Of a stretch of 64,000 bases of DNA, positions 21,894-34,066 are shown piece by piece. The stretch's first letter is position 1; each line of letters opens with the position of its first letter. The notes under the pieces were generated by a model. The model ran no database searches. It was not told the origin of the DNA and worked only from the letters and a program-made list of their open reading frames with translations. The translations under genes and the position numbers were made by a program. The stretch spans positions 351,793,267 through 351,857,266 of the forward strand of contig NC_053040.3 of NCBI RefSeq assembly GCF_002575655.3, written 5' to 3'. The DNA is from Aegilops tauschii subsp. strangulata. Its lineage: Eukaryota > Streptophyta > Magnoliopsida > Poales > Poaceae.

Positions 21894-22364
21894 TCAGGGA
21901 GTCCTGGATTATGGGGTCCTCGGATGTCCGGGCTATTTGACGTGGGCCGGACTGGTGGGCCATGAATTTACAAGACGGAAGGCTTTCCCTCGTGTCCTTA
22001 CGGGACTCTCCTTGGCGTGGAAGGCAAGCTTGGCATGCGGATATGAAGATTCCTTTCTCTGTAAACCGATTCTGTACAACCCTAGCCCCCTCCGGTGTCT
22101 ATATAAATCGGAGGGTTGGTCCGTACAGGCAATCATAATCATACATGCTAGACATCTAGGGTTTAGCCATTACGATCTCATGGTAGATCAACTTTTGTAA
22201 CCCCTATACTCATCAAAGTCAATCAAGCATGAAGTAGGGTATTACCTCCATCAAGAGGGCCCGAACCTGGGTAAACATCGTGTCCCCTGCCTCATGTTAT
22301 CCTCGATCCTTAGACGCACAGTTCAGGACCCCCTACCCAAGATCTGCCGGTTTTGACACACACA
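21894..22364 (+). repeat. 5' LTR of B-1
   Basis: It starts tcagggagtcctgg, where the family consensus appears to start TGAGGGAGTCC (as in B-2 at 44110), so the second base is mutated. It carries a TATA box (tatataaat) at 22100-22108 and ends 'gttttgacacacaca' before the primer site. Confidence 0.88.
22100..22108 (+). promoter_or_regulatory. LTR TATA box of B-1
   Basis: The sequence tatataaat within 'ggtgtctatataaatcgg' is conserved in the other B-family LTRs (30684-30690, and on the minus strand near 43900). Confidence 0.6.
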
Positions 22365-22383
22365 TTGGTGCTTTCATTGAGAG
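22365..22383 (+). other. Primer-binding site of B-1
   Basis: The site ttggtgctttcattgagag directly follows the LTR end. I could not assign the tRNA without a tRNA set to compare. Confidence 0.5.
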
Positions 22384-22389
22384 TTCCAC

Positions 22390-24836
22390 TATGCCGTTGT
22401 CGAAAGGCTCGATGGCTTCATCAATCATCTATAACAATGCTGCCGCGAAGGAGATTTTTCTCCCTGGCCAGATCTTCGTATTCGGCGGCTTTGCACTGCG
22501 GGCCAACTCGGTTGGCCACCTGGAGCAGATCGACAGCTATGCCCCTGGTCACCAGATCAGTTTCAGAAATCTGAACTATGTCGCTGATATCTGAGGAGAC
22601 TTGATCTTCCAAGGGTTCGCGGCCCCAACCACCGCTCCGGCCTTAGATCTGGAGCACGTCACCAGGTCCAAAGACGGGAGTTTAGAGCCCTTCGGACTCC
22701 CTGCAGCTATAGAGCTCAACACTGGAGATCCGGGGAGAATAGTGCCACCGACAGTTATCACAAACTCGAGGTCTTCTCCGGACACTAGTCCCGAACCCTC
22801 AAAGTCCGAGTTATGTGAGTTCGGCCCGGAGATTTCTGTCCCCGCCCAAACCTCGCTCTTAAACGAGGCTCTGGACTTAATGCGATCCCTCGTCATCACA
22901 GAGGAACCGCTTCCGAATTACGCCCAGCCCGGATTAGGGCTGAAAACAGGGAATTTTGCTACCCACCCACCACCCACTTCATAGCCAATGTCGAGGATCT
23001 CACCGACATGCTGGATTACGCCTCCTAAGACATCGACATCATGGACAACGATGCCGGAGAGGAGCAGACCCAAAACCCGCCGTTCACCGGACGCTGGACG
23101 ACCACCTCCTCATACGACGTATACATGGTGGACACACCTAAAAAAGGCGACGATGATGACAAGAAGAACCGAGTTGAGGACAAACGTCCTGAGATACCGC
23201 CGAAGCGTCAACGTCAGCGGCATCGCTCTAAATCGCATCGCGGAAAAGATAGCAATACCAGCACCGGAGACAATGATACTCCGGAAAATGCCGAAGACCA
23301 AGAAGACCCCGTCGAACCAACATCCGAATAGGATGATCGGGAGGACGGGCAAGTTGACCCTGACGAGCAAGCAGGGAACAAAGACTCGGAGGACAACAAC
23401 TATTTGCCACTCTCCAAGGACGACGTGAGCCTCGGCAATGAAGATTTTATCATACCAGCGGAACCGCTAGAACAAGAGCACTTTAAGCGCCAGCTAATAG
23501 CCATGGCAAGAAGCCTAAAAAAGAAACATCAGAAGCTTCAAGCTGACTAAGATCTGCTCAACGACAGATGGACTAATGTCCTACAGCCGAAGAATATGGC
23601 CTCGAGCGCCCAAAAAAGAGTTACCCGAAGCGAAAGCTGCTACCCCAATTCGACGATGAGGCGTTGGAGCCCATACCACCCGTGCATAATGCGGCTGACG
23701 GACCCGATCGACCACCACGTGGCCGGGACAGAATGGCAACTCAAGCCGAACACCAGCCCGCACCACCTCGTCGTACAAGCAGAGAAACAATAGCTCGACG
23801 ATACACATATGACCTACGACAGGACCAGGAAAATAGAATGGGCCAGACCAGATGAATCTACAGATCCCGGGGGCGTGCACCGACGCGAGAAGACGGCTAT
23901 GAAGCCTGGCGCGACAAGCATAACCACGCCCGGGCCGAAAACCGCATACAAACTTCATTGGAACTGCTTCGCGACATGGCCCGATATAGAGGCGCTGCAC
24001 ACCCCCTATGCTTCACCGATGAGGTAATGGAGCACCAGTTCCTTGAAGGGTTTTAACCCGTGAACATTGAATCATACGACGGCACAACAGATACCGCAGT
24101 ATGGATTGAAGATTTTCTTCTCCGCATTCACATGGCTCGCGGTGATGATCTCCACGCCATGAAATACCTTCCCCTAAAACTTAAGGGGCCAGCTCGGCAC
24201 TGGTTAAACAGCCTCCCAGAAAACTCTATTGGAAGCTGGGAAGACTTGGAAGATGCCTTTAGAGACAACTTCCAAGGCACTTATATCCGTCCTCCAGATG
24301 CTGATGACCTCAGTCATATAGTCCAACAGTCCGGAAAGTCGGCCGGGAAATTTTGGACCATGTTCCTAATTAAAAAGAAATTCTCGACTGTCCAGACGCC
24401 GAAGCCCTAGCGGCCTTCAACCATAGCAACCGCGATGAATGTCTTGCCCGACACCTCGGCCAAGAAAAGCCGAAGTCCATGGCAGCCCTTACAAAACTAA
24501 TGACCCGCTTCTACGCGGGCGAGGATAGCTGGCTAGCCCGTAGCGGTAACAGCACCAGCGACCCCGGCACTTCCGAAGCCAAAAACGGCAACGGAAGGTC
24601 CCGACGCAATAAACATAAGCGTCGTAGCAACAATGATAATACAGAAGATACGACGGTTAATGCCGGATTAAGTGGCTCCAAATCCGGTCAATGAAAAAAG
24701 CCATTCAAACGAAACAAAGACGGTTCATCAAGTCTGGACTGAATACTTGACCGACCTTGCCAGATCCACGGCACTCCTGACAAGCCTGCCAACCACACCA
24801 ACAAAAGTTGTTGGGTCTTCAAATAGGCCGGCAAGT
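22390..24836 (+). pseudogene. B-1 gag, degenerate
   Basis: The N-terminal half (22390-23560) is variable, acidic and charged, with stretches such as KRQRQRHRSKSHRGKDS and DDEDNN-like clusters. It is broken by stops near 22592, 22982, 23329 and 23548. The gag core begins near 24060 (NIESYDGTTDTAVWIEDFL, ARHWLNSLPENSIGSWEDL) and matches the Retrotrans_gag pattern. A frameshift near 24375 moves it into the next frame (24479-24694, LMTRFYAGEDSWLARS, then basic RRNKHKRRS). A zinc-knuckle remnant (CQIHGTPDKPANH, then CWVF) follows at about 24750-24820, interrupted by TAG. The protein would have formed the particle shell. Confidence 0.75.
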
Positions 24837-24943
24837 TAAATGCCGAACATAAGGAGAAAGGCTCGCCCAGTGAAGAGCACGACGAGGAACCTCGTGCACG
24901 AAAAACAGGGGGACAGAAGAAATTTCCCGCCGAAGTCAAAACG

Positions 24944-25666
24944 GTGAATATGATATATGTCACCCATATCCCCAAGAAGGAGCGCAAGCGCACATTAAGG
25001 GACGTCTATGCGATAGAGCCAGTTGCCCCAAAATTCAACCCATGGTCAGCCTGTCTGATCACTTTCAATCGCGGGGACCATCCGACCAGTATCCGTCATG
25101 GAGGTTCGGCCACATTAGTCCTTGATCCAATCATCGATGGATTCCACCTTACGCGAGTCATCATGGACGCCGGTAGTAGCCTTAACCTGCTCTATCAGGA
25201 CACAATCCGCAAGATGGGTATTGATCCGTCAAGAATCAAGCCCACTAAAACTATGTTTAAAGGAGTGATACCAAGTGTAGAGGCCCGCTACACGGGCTCA
25301 ATCACATTGGAAGTGGTCTTCGGTTCGCCGGACAACTTCCGCAGCGAAGACTTGATCTTCGATATCGTCCCCTTCCGCAGTGGCTACCATGCACTGCTCA
25401 GACGAACCGCGTTCGCTCGCTTCAATGCAGTCCCGCACTATGCCTATCTCGAACTCAAGATGCCTGGACCATGCGGTGTTATAACAGTGAATGGAAACAT
25501 GGAACGCTCCCTCCGTACTGAGGAGCACACCACGGCCTTGGCAGCAGAAGTACAGGGTGGCCTCATCAAGCCAACTATTACGTCGGCGGCCAAGTACTCG
25601 GACCATGTCAAACGAGTCCGGACTACCCCACTGTACGACAATCCAGCTCGTCAAGAGCTCGATTAG
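24944..25666 (+). CDS. B-1 aspartic protease region, open for 240 codons
   Basis: This would be the polyprotein-cleaving protease. The active-site motif is TRVIMDAGSSLNLLYQD (Asp-Ala-Gly-Ser-Ser, near 25150-25200). It is followed by MFKGVIPSVEARYTGSITLE and YHALLRRTAFARFNAVP, which correspond to conserved segments in the Tat-1 protease. The frame ends at TAG 25664-25666 after ARQELD. In autonomous gypsy elements RT would begin within about 300 bp; here non-coding sequence follows. The frame is open, but gag upstream is broken, so expression is unlikely. Confidence 0.72.
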   Translation: MNMIYVTHIPKKERKRTLRDVYAIEPVAPKFNPWSACLITFNRGDHPTSIRHGGSATLVLDPIIDGFHLTRVIMDAGSSLNLLYQDTIRKMGIDPSRIKPTKTMFKGVIPSVEARYTGSITLEVVFGSPDNFRSEDLIFDIVPFRSGYHALLRRTAFARFNAVPHYAYLELKMPGPCGVITVNGNMERSLRTEEHTTALAAEVQGGLIKPTITSAAKYSDHVKRVRTTPLYDNPARQELD

Positions 25667-26920
25667 CAATTCGGCCTCCATCTCAGCTCCCACCAAACTG
25701 TGGCATATGTACCACGCGTACATAATTATGCACTAAAAATACCATGGGAAAGGATGGAGGCATAATAGGGACAAGGTCTACAATACGACCAGACCTTATC
25801 AGGTCACTCGCATTTCCTTTTTGTCTTTTTACAGGTTCCTTACAACCAACATCACCCTTTCGACGATACCAAGGTCTCTTTCCGTGGCCTATTACGAAAA
25901 CACCGTCCGATGATCCTCTCGAAGGACAATATACCAAGGATAAAAGCAACATAGACGCGTGCCAGAGCACCTAAAGGATCTTTAAAGATCACCTCGTCCG
26001 CTTTCAGGGCGCATGCATAGCTTCCCCTTGTGTTCGGCATGTAAAATAGCCTAGTTGCTTATTGCACTATTTGTATCAATACGTTTTGACGTATCAATCA
26101 GACTATAATGAAAACATTTTTTAGCCCAAACCTACGTGGCGTTGGCTTATCTCTTAACATGTGTTTTCCCGTTGTTGTCCGATTGTCATGTACACCTTGG
26201 TATGACCTAAATCGCTAGGGGCTCTATTAAGCCGTGTACATCTTTGAAATACTAAAGCAAAGTCCGAACACTTCCACAGTGCAATTCTGCGTCCCGAATA
26301 TAGCATTATATGCATTGGCTCCGAATCATGTCTTTGGTCAATAGTTGGGTTGCCCAGCTCCTGTGGTTACTACCTTACGTCCTCTTAATCGGCTAAGGTA
26401 GTAAAGGGAAAACTACTGCGATTGTGTTTCTGGTTCTTCCAGACAAACACCTCAGTAGAGAAAGCCAAAATCTGACTATCATGATGCGGCGAGAGCCAGT
26501 CAGCTATTCGGTGACTAAGTATAAATCTCTTGCGATTTTTTCCGCATTATGCGATAGGTCAGTTTCCACCCGCCCAGGCATTCACAGCACCCAAGTTCGG
26601 ATAATTGAACAACACTAGGGGCTGTGCCCGCACTCCCATCGTAAAACTCCTATGGCTAAGTGAGAGCGATAAAGCCGCATAGTCTGATTGGCTGGTTCGC
26701 CGCACCAACACCTCCTTCACGGACCAAGACATTGGGTCAAGTGTGTTTTAGGTGCTATCCCGAACACCCCCGTACTAACTACGTGGGGGCTGAAGTCGAC
26801 GACTAGCCAACTCTCAGATAACATAAACAGCCGCACAGGAGGAGATATTTTAAAGTAAAACATTCAACACGTCATACATAAAGCCTTGTTTCATAATACA
26901 GGATTGGACATTCATAGATA
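25667..26920. other. B-1 non-coding spacer where RT and integrase would be
   Basis: 1.25 kb without a supported reading frame. The same spacer, inverted, is found in B-2 (58134-59420), with shared phrases such as 'cgtcttggacc' and 'cccccacgtag'. It is therefore an ancestral part of the family, not a private deletion scar. Confidence 0.65.
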
Positions 26921-26923
26921 CAT

Positions 26924-29900
26924 TTATTCAAAAATGATATCCTTTGAACATTGGCCCTCCACAATGCGGGATCCTTTCAGGACATCGTCGAAGTACCACT
27001 CCGGTGTGTGGTGCTCTTTGCCAGCGGGAGGTCCCTCGGTTACAAGCTTGACGGTGTCCATCTTCACCCACTGCACCTTGACTCGGGCGAAGGCCATCCA
27101 CGCACCTTCAATGTAGACCGACCACTTCACGGCATCAAGCCGAGGGCAGGCGCTGATTAGCCGCTTCACGAGGCCGAAGTAGCTACTGGGCATGGGTTCG
27201 GCGGGCCAAAGACGGATTATCAAATCGCTCATGGCCAATTCGGCCACCCTATGTAGTTCGGTCCATTGCTTCAGCTGATCGCTGAGGGGCACGGGATGCT
27301 CTGGCGCAAGGTACTGCGACCAGAACAGCTTCTCCGCTGAGCTCCCCTCTTCGGCCCGGAAGAACTCCGCGGCGTCAGCAACACTTCAGGGCAGGTCCGC
27401 AAACACTCTTGGAGAACTCCAAATCCGGGTTAGAAAGATATACCTTTTCCTCACAAATTTGATATGCATGTAAAAGGCCTTACCACCGCAATTTGCTTTG
27501 CCTCTTGGATCTCCTGGACAGCGCTTTGGGCTTCGGCCCGGGATTCTTGTGCACTTTGGAGTGCCTTAGCAAGTTTGGAATTTTGCTCCGAACTCTTGCG
27601 CTCTGAGGAATCGCATTTGCCTATGGCATCCTTGAGCTCTTGCTGGACTTCGTCCACTCGCGATTCATGTTTAAGGCAGGAGGCTCGCTCCTCCTCCGCC
27701 TCCTTCTTGGCCTCGGCTAGCGCACTCTTGAGGGCCTCGACCTCATACGTGTCAGCTACAAACATAATTATGAAACTCATTCAGATAACACATAAGAGCT
27801 GACATCATTTCAGACGTGTTTTCGGTATCAATACCTTGTTTTTCTTCTAACTTCCGCCTTAGCTCGGACGCATCGGCGGCATGGGCAGCTGACGCGTGTT
27901 TCACAGCCTGTTTGTTCAAACAGACATGTACGTTAGCCTCCTGCGTGAGTTATTAGATCCTCTGTTCGGTTTTTCTTTCTGAACACCAAATAGAGTCTCA
28001 GGGGCTACTATCTATACACATGCATTCTTTTATACAGCTAAAAGACACTGTAAATCACATACCTCAAAGCCTCTTAAAAGGCTAGTGTAGTCTTCGCTCA
28101 GTCCGTTTTTTGCGGACTAAACCTTTTCAATCACCGTACCCATAAGGGTACGATGTTCTTCCACAATGTTGGCGCTCTGAAGCGCTCTCACCAGAGTGTC
28201 CGGCGCCTCCGCATTGACGGAGGACGCCAGTGTTGTAGGCGCGCCCCCTTCTGGTAAAGAGGGTTGCTCCTTTGTATCCGGAACCATGTGGGTTTCCGGA
28301 ACGACATTTGGTTGGGGGCCAAACTGGACATGGCCCCCGTCTCCAGTCTCCATGGGGGTCGGTTCCCCCATGTTCTCGGCAGCCGAGGTGTCACCCTTCG
28401 GCACCATCTTGGCAGCCTCCGGCACCTCTCCCTATTCCGGAAGGGTCCTTTGGGACGACACCTCGGTGTTATCCGCTGCAGTGGGGGAGGAAGCTGGTGG
28501 AGGCAACTCGCTCTCCATCATGATCGGACCCAGCGAATTCCCGGAAGAGGAGGATCACTGGGGGAGGACCTTAACCGGACTGCAGCATACAATTTAAATG
28601 CATTACAACTATAAGCCAGAAAAGTCAGACATATATATACCTTTGAGTACTTACGATCCGGCCAGGGGCTTCAGCCTGGGGCGCTACTCGTCGGCGTCCG
28701 ACTCGGAGTCATCCGTAAGGGAGGTTTTCTTTTTCTCCCCCTTAGGGGGGGAACTGCTCTCTTCCTCCTCGTCTTCCTCTTTGACAGGGGAGGAAAGGGT
28801 TCCGGTGTCCTCGGACACCACGTCCGAGGCACCCTTACGGCGGAGGCCACTCTGGACCTCCTTGCCCTTCTTCTTGGCCTTCTTTTCTGGCGCCTGGTAC
28901 GGCGCCGGGACTAGCATCCTCGTCAATAGAGGAATAGCTGAGTCTTCGGGCAGCGGAGCCGGACAGTGCATCCGTTCCGCTTTCTTCGTCCAGCCCTGCG
29001 AAAGAAAATGGAGAATTTAGTGTGCTCCTTGGACTCGCAAAGTAAGGTTATCAAAGAACTTACGGGGGTCGCAACATGGGTGATGTCGTAGCCGAGGTCT
29101 TCGGTTGTCTCCGGCCATGACTTTTGGGTCTTGAAGAGCAGCTTCCACATGTCTTCGTGCTTCGTGCTGAAGAACCGCTGCAGTGTCCGGGGACCGGCCG
29201 GGTTGAACTCCCACATGAACTCTTGACGCGCCTGACAGGGGAGAATCCGGTGGAAGAGCATCACCTGGATTACGCTGGCAAGGCTAGTATTTTTATCCAC
29301 CATGCTCTTGATGCGCTTCTGCAGCATCATCACCTCGTCAGACGATGCCCAGTCCAGGCCCTTCTTGAGCCAGGATGCCAGCCGCATTGGGAGTCTGGAC
29401 TTGAACTCCGTAGGAGCGGCCCATGTGGAGTCACGAGGCTCTGTGACGTAGAACCACTCCTGCTGCCATCCCTTCGCGGTCTCCACGAAGGTGCCCTTTG
29501 GCCAAGTGACGTTGGGAAGTTTGCTCACCATAGCGCCACTGCAGTCTGCGTGCTGGCCGTCCATCACTTTCGGCTTCACGTTGAAGACCTTGAGCCATAG
29601 GCCTAAGTGGGGGGAAACGCGGAGGAATGCCTCGCATACGATGATAAATGCCAAAATGTTGAGGAAAGAATTTGGGGCTAGATCATGGAAATCCAGCCCG
29701 TAGTAAAACATGAGGCCGTGGACGAAAGGATGAAGGGGAAACCCCAGTCCGCGAAGGAAATGAGGGATAAACACTACCCTCTCGCCAGGCTTTGGTGTGG
29801 GTATGATCTGCGTCTTGGCCGAGAGCCGGTGGGCGATCTCGTTGGCCAGGTACCCTGCTTATCGGAGTTCTTTGATGTTTCTCTCCGTAATGGAGGAAGC

Positions 29901-29933
29901 CATCCACTTGCCCTGCGATCCGGAGCCGGACAT
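26924..29933 (-). pseudogene. B-1 antisense gene, multi-exon, Transposase_28-like
   Basis: It begins at ATG 29933 (MSGSGSQGKWMASS). Exon 1 runs to a donor at about 29064 and encodes GERVVFIPHFLRGLGFPLHPF, FYYGLDFHDLAPNSFL, GWQQEWFYVTEP and LQRFFSTKHEDMWKLLF, the Transposase_28 pattern. A TAA near 29860 interrupts it. Exon 2 (about 28995 to 28650) is Lys-rich then acidic (VKEEDEEEESSSPPKGEKKK) with a TAG near 28684. Further exons include a Pro/Glu-rich one (28480-28117), a coiled coil (27765-27470, EALKSALAEAKKEAEEE) and a final exon (about 27425-26924) with AEKLFWSQYLAPEHPVP and EWYFDDVLKGSRIVEGQ, ending just before 26924. The exon plan matches B-2. Role unknown; sequence similarity to Tat-1's antisense exon 1 is loose. 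Confidence 0.7.
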
Positions 29934-30043
29934 GGCTGGAGTACTTTCTGGGGATGGAGAGGATTGAAGCTTGAGCGCTGGAGCTTGAGGGCGAATGGGC
30001 TGAGGAAGAGGAAGGCGTGGGGTAAAAAGGGGGAATCTTATCT

Positions 30044-30052
30044 CCTTATAAA
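30044..30052 (-). promoter_or_regulatory. Likely TATA box of the B-1 antisense gene
   Basis: The minus strand reads tttataagg within 'tcactgcctttataaggaga', about 110 bp upstream of ATG 29933. B-2 has the near-identical 'tcactgcctttataagagga' at the same distance from its ATG, which supports function. Confidence 0.6.
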
Positions 30053-30477
30053 GGCAGTGAATATCATGCGTCCCCCCACGATCCTTAAAGCTCGCCTATT
30101 TCCAAGGGGTCGTGCGAAATGACACGGTTGGGTTTCCCAAACCCCTATTGATGAGAATCCCCTAATAATGGGGCACGAGCTCTGCTTTTACAAGACGTGT
30201 CGTCGGTGGTTGCGTCTCGAAGCGCGAAATGGGAGGCCGAAAAACGGCTCGAAATAATAAAGTGACCGGACGTAACGTCTCACCAGTAAAATCTCCAAAG
30301 GACAAAGCTTATCTGTATTTTTGCCCTTGTGATTCAGAGGTGTGACTACTGTATAGAGCCCGATATAGTACTGACGATCAACTGCTTTGAAGTATTCGGG
30401 GGAGGAACCCGCCATGCAATGCCGAAGACAATACGCGCACCGGACACATCGTCATTGAAGACTGGTTCAGGGGCTAC

Positions 30478-30792
30478 TAAGGGAGTCCTGGATTATGGGG
30501 TCCTCGGATGTCCGAGCTATTTGACGTGGGCCGGACTGGTGGGCCATGAAGATACTAGACAGAAGACTTTCCCTCGTGTCTGGACGGGACTCTTCTTGGT
30601 GTGGAAGGCAAGCTTGGCATGCAGATATGAAGATTCCTTTCTCTGTAAACCGACTCTGTACAACCCTAGCCCCCTCCGGTGTCTATATAAATTGGAGGGT
30701 TGGTCTGTAGAGGAAATCATAATCATACACGCTAGACTTCTAGGGTTTAGCCATTACGATCTTGTGGTAGATCAACTCTTGTAACCCCTATA
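30478..30792 (+). repeat. 3' LTR of B-1, left part
   Basis: It starts taagggagtcctgg after the purine-rich 'ggttcaggggctac' (likely polypurine tract). The TATA box is at 30684-30690. The LTR is cut after ctata by LARD-1 and resumes at 43026. Confidence 0.88.
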
Positions 30793-32484
30793 TGTCACAG
30801 CCTGATTTTTGGCCCTTTCTTTTTCTTTTGTTTTTCTGAGATTTTTGCTTGAGTTTTCTTTTTCCGTGGCTTTGTGGTCTGGAAACTGAAGAAGATGACC
30901 TCTTCTTTGTTTCCAGAGTGGCTTGTAATCCTCAAATCCTTCCCTAGACCTTTCCATTTCCATCCTTGGACCAAATCCCAATATTCTTTTTATTGGGAGT
31001 ATTCCTTTTCTATTAAAGGAATAACCCTAATTGCCCTAGGTTGTGAAGCAACCTATATTTCCATCACTCCTAAAATTCCCAAATAATTCTCATAAATTTT
31101 TTGGGTCCTATCTTACTCAAATATGGCAAAACATTTCATTTGCCATGTTTATCATCATGCTCAAATAATTCATTTCCTATTCTTCCCTAAATGGCACATT
31201 GTGAAGCAAGTGCTATTTTCCTTTGCCCAATTGACCTCAAACTCCTTGGACACCTTTTCCTGTCCATATCATTGCCACATGCCAAAATGCAACCTCATTT
31301 TCCTAGTAGTCATTTAATTATGATTTTCCAAAGTTTCTATCCAGAAAGAAACTTTGTGAAGGAGGTACAAGCTAGACATATCCAAATGATTTGCACTTTT
31401 GCATGGTCCTTCATATCATCAAATCATAGCCCTCCACCAAAGTTGAGCTCATTTAATGCCTCCATGTGAGCACAGCCTCAAATCTTTGATTCTGTCCAAA
31501 ATTTCAGTTTGTGAAGCAAGTATATTTTATCTTGCTTCATTATGGCTGTAAATTTTTATGGGCCTTCGCCTATCCATATAAACTCCCTCCACCAAGTTGT
31601 GGCTCAATCCATTTAGCCATTTTCCCTCTAGAATTTCTGCAAGTTTCTGGTCAGTGGGGATGTTTGTGAAGGAAGTACCATTTTGGTTTATCCAAATGGT
31701 GTGAAACCTTTTTCAGCATCTTCATATGACCAAATAACTCTGCCCTGCCCAAGTTCAGCTCAAGTGGCTTCACCATTTGAGTGCATCATCATGATTTCTA
31801 TTCTGCACCAATTTAGGCAGTTGTGAAGCAACTATATCAAATCTTGGTCCAAATCCCTCCATAGTTTCCAGGACCGTAGTCTTTCCATAGTCAAACACCC
31901 CAGACAACTCTGTTTGACCCAATCATCTCCCTGTTGATCAGCAGTACTAAGCCAAAACTGATACAACAAACTTCAGGCGATCACTCACATCTCTCCTTTC
32001 CACTTCTGCGTGATCTATCACCTCCCTCGGCCTCTAGTATGCGTGGACTAATCACTAGACGTCTCAGGGCAGCCCTTGGCCTCTTCTCCTTGCCAGCTCA
32101 AGTGGTCACCACCGCCCTGGTACGCCATGGACGTGAGCTCAGCGACGTTTTGCTCGGGCCCCTCCTCGGTTCATGGTGCTCGCGCGCCTCGTCGTGTCCA
32201 ACAGCTAGCCTGCGCTGTCGCCGTTCCCCTGGAGCCGTCTCCCATCCCGAAGCCTCCTTGCTTGCGCTCGTCGCCGTGCGCCCACAGGCGAACTATAGCC
32301 GACCGGCTCTGTTCGTGCCGCGGCAGGTTCCCTCTCTTGTCCCCGAGCTCTGCTCGTCTCCTTGACCTCTGGCGCTCGTCCGTTCCCTCCCCGTCGTCTT
32401 CCCCGAGCTCATGCGTGAGCACACGTGTCCACGGCGCCATCCACAAGTCTGCGGCGACGCCAGCTCGGCCATGACCTCGCACGG

Positions 32485-32493
32485 CTATAAGTA
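32485..32493 (+). promoter_or_regulatory. LTR TATA box of LARD-1
   Basis: The sequence ctataagta follows 'acctcgcacgg' and precedes 'gcccctccctg'. It is conserved in the 3' LTR at about 40123-40131. The position suggests transcripts starting near 32515. Confidence 0.6.
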
Positions 32494-33957
32494 GCCCCTC
32501 CCTGCGCAGCCCGAGCACTCCAGCAGCCTCACCTCGCTCCCAGGAACCTTCCTAGCCTCTCCATTAGCCTCTAGGAGCTCTCCTCGCCCTCCCTTGCCGC
32601 CATGGCCGCCGCCTCGACCGTTTCAAATTCGGGGCCAGTCGAGCTTCCGCCTCCCTCCTGAACCCACCAGAGGAGTCCCCTCGACCCCCTGATCCTCCCC
32701 ACCTAGTTGCCCCTCGCCGGAGTGCCCCGTAGCCCAACCCCACCCGAGCCGCCGTCCGCCCCATCACCAGTCATCGCCTCCCAGTTCCTCTTCGATGTCC
32801 GTGTCCAGCCGGGACGGAGGCGGCGTCCTCCCCCGAGCTCGTCGGTGGCCGCGGCATCCCAAATGATGCCCGGAGTTGGCCGGAGTCCTCGCCGGCGCGC
32901 GCGGCCTCCTCTGTTCTGGAGCCAGCGTCGGGAGGAAGAAGAGGAGGAGAGGGAGGAGAGAGGGGAGGGAGTTAACCAGGCGGTGGGACCCCCTGGTCAG
33001 CCACACGGCGTTGACACCGCCCGGTCCAGCTGGATAAGTGAGGGGCCCCACAGCCCGTGGGACCCGCCTGTCAGCGACCACGCGCCCGACCCCGCCTGTG
33101 ATAACGTGGCAAGTGGAAACGTATTTTGGGCGTGTGCGTTTTCAACTTCTGAAAGTGTATTCCTAATTTACGCCTCTGCCTTATCCACTCAGGGACCCGT
33201 CTGTGAATATTCTTTTTGCAGAAAAGTCCCTGATGTTCCAACCCTCATATCTCCGCAACCGTAACTCTGATTTAGGTGAATCCAACGCCCACGTCTTCGT
33301 CTCGTCAAGCCCCACAATTTTCACTATGTTTCAACATTCTGAAAATGACCATTTTGCCCTTGCCCCAATCAGCCCCCTCCGAGAGAGAACCTTTCCGGCG
33401 ATTCCTTCCGCTATCTTTCCACACTTCTCCCCGGAGCCTTCTTCATCCCCAGGCAAGCCACAACCACCATTTGCTTGATAGCCATGCAGAAGCATTGGTT
33501 TCCAACTTGAATCTTTAATAACTATTTGATTGTTTTGTTATTGCTGTCGGTATTTCGGTTATTCTTATGGATCGGTGTTTACCGTCATGCTGTGTTTTCC
33601 TGCACTCTGTTATTTTGTTCTTCATGCTAGTATTACTTTAATATTGGCAATGTTTGGTAGTAGTACATGTTGGTGATGGTCTTCGGTGCCTCACTATCAT
33701 CGGTTCCGAGTACCGTCGTTATGCATGTTTCTTTGCATCCAGTTGAGTAAATACTTGCATGGTAGTTTTATCGTTATGTTATTGCATGGTATTTATTGTT
33801 GATGCTAGAGGTCATGTTATGCTATGAGTAGTGTTATACTTGTGATATTCATGCTCGTCATTATGCCATGCTCAGTTGGATATGATTTATTGTTGATATG
33901 GTTAATAGTTATGTTGCATCACCATGCTTATGTTGATATCATGTTCATGCATTGTAG

Positions 33958-34066
33958 TTGCATCATGTTATTTTTATCATGGCATGTTCATGCATTGTAG
34001 TTGCATCATGTTATTTTTATCATGGCATGTTCATGCATTGTAGTTGCATCATGTTATTTTTATCAT
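33958..34066 (+). repeat. Minisatellite in the 5' LTR of LARD-1
   Basis: A unit of about 40-43 bp, 'ttgcatcatgttatttttat' plus 'catggcatgttcatgcattgtag', is present three times. The 3' LTR has a single copy at the matching place (about 41589-41630). Confidence 0.85.

Noticed and set aside
23596..24027. Several overlapping ORFs on both strands in B-1 gag
   Set aside because: They are alternative frames of the degenerate gag region between its variable N-terminal part and the core at 24060.
32707..33264. 185-codon Pro/Arg-rich open frame in LARD-1
   Set aside because: It is GC-rich LTR sequence; the copy in the 3' LTR is cut into shorter frames, and overlapping frames exist on the other strand.
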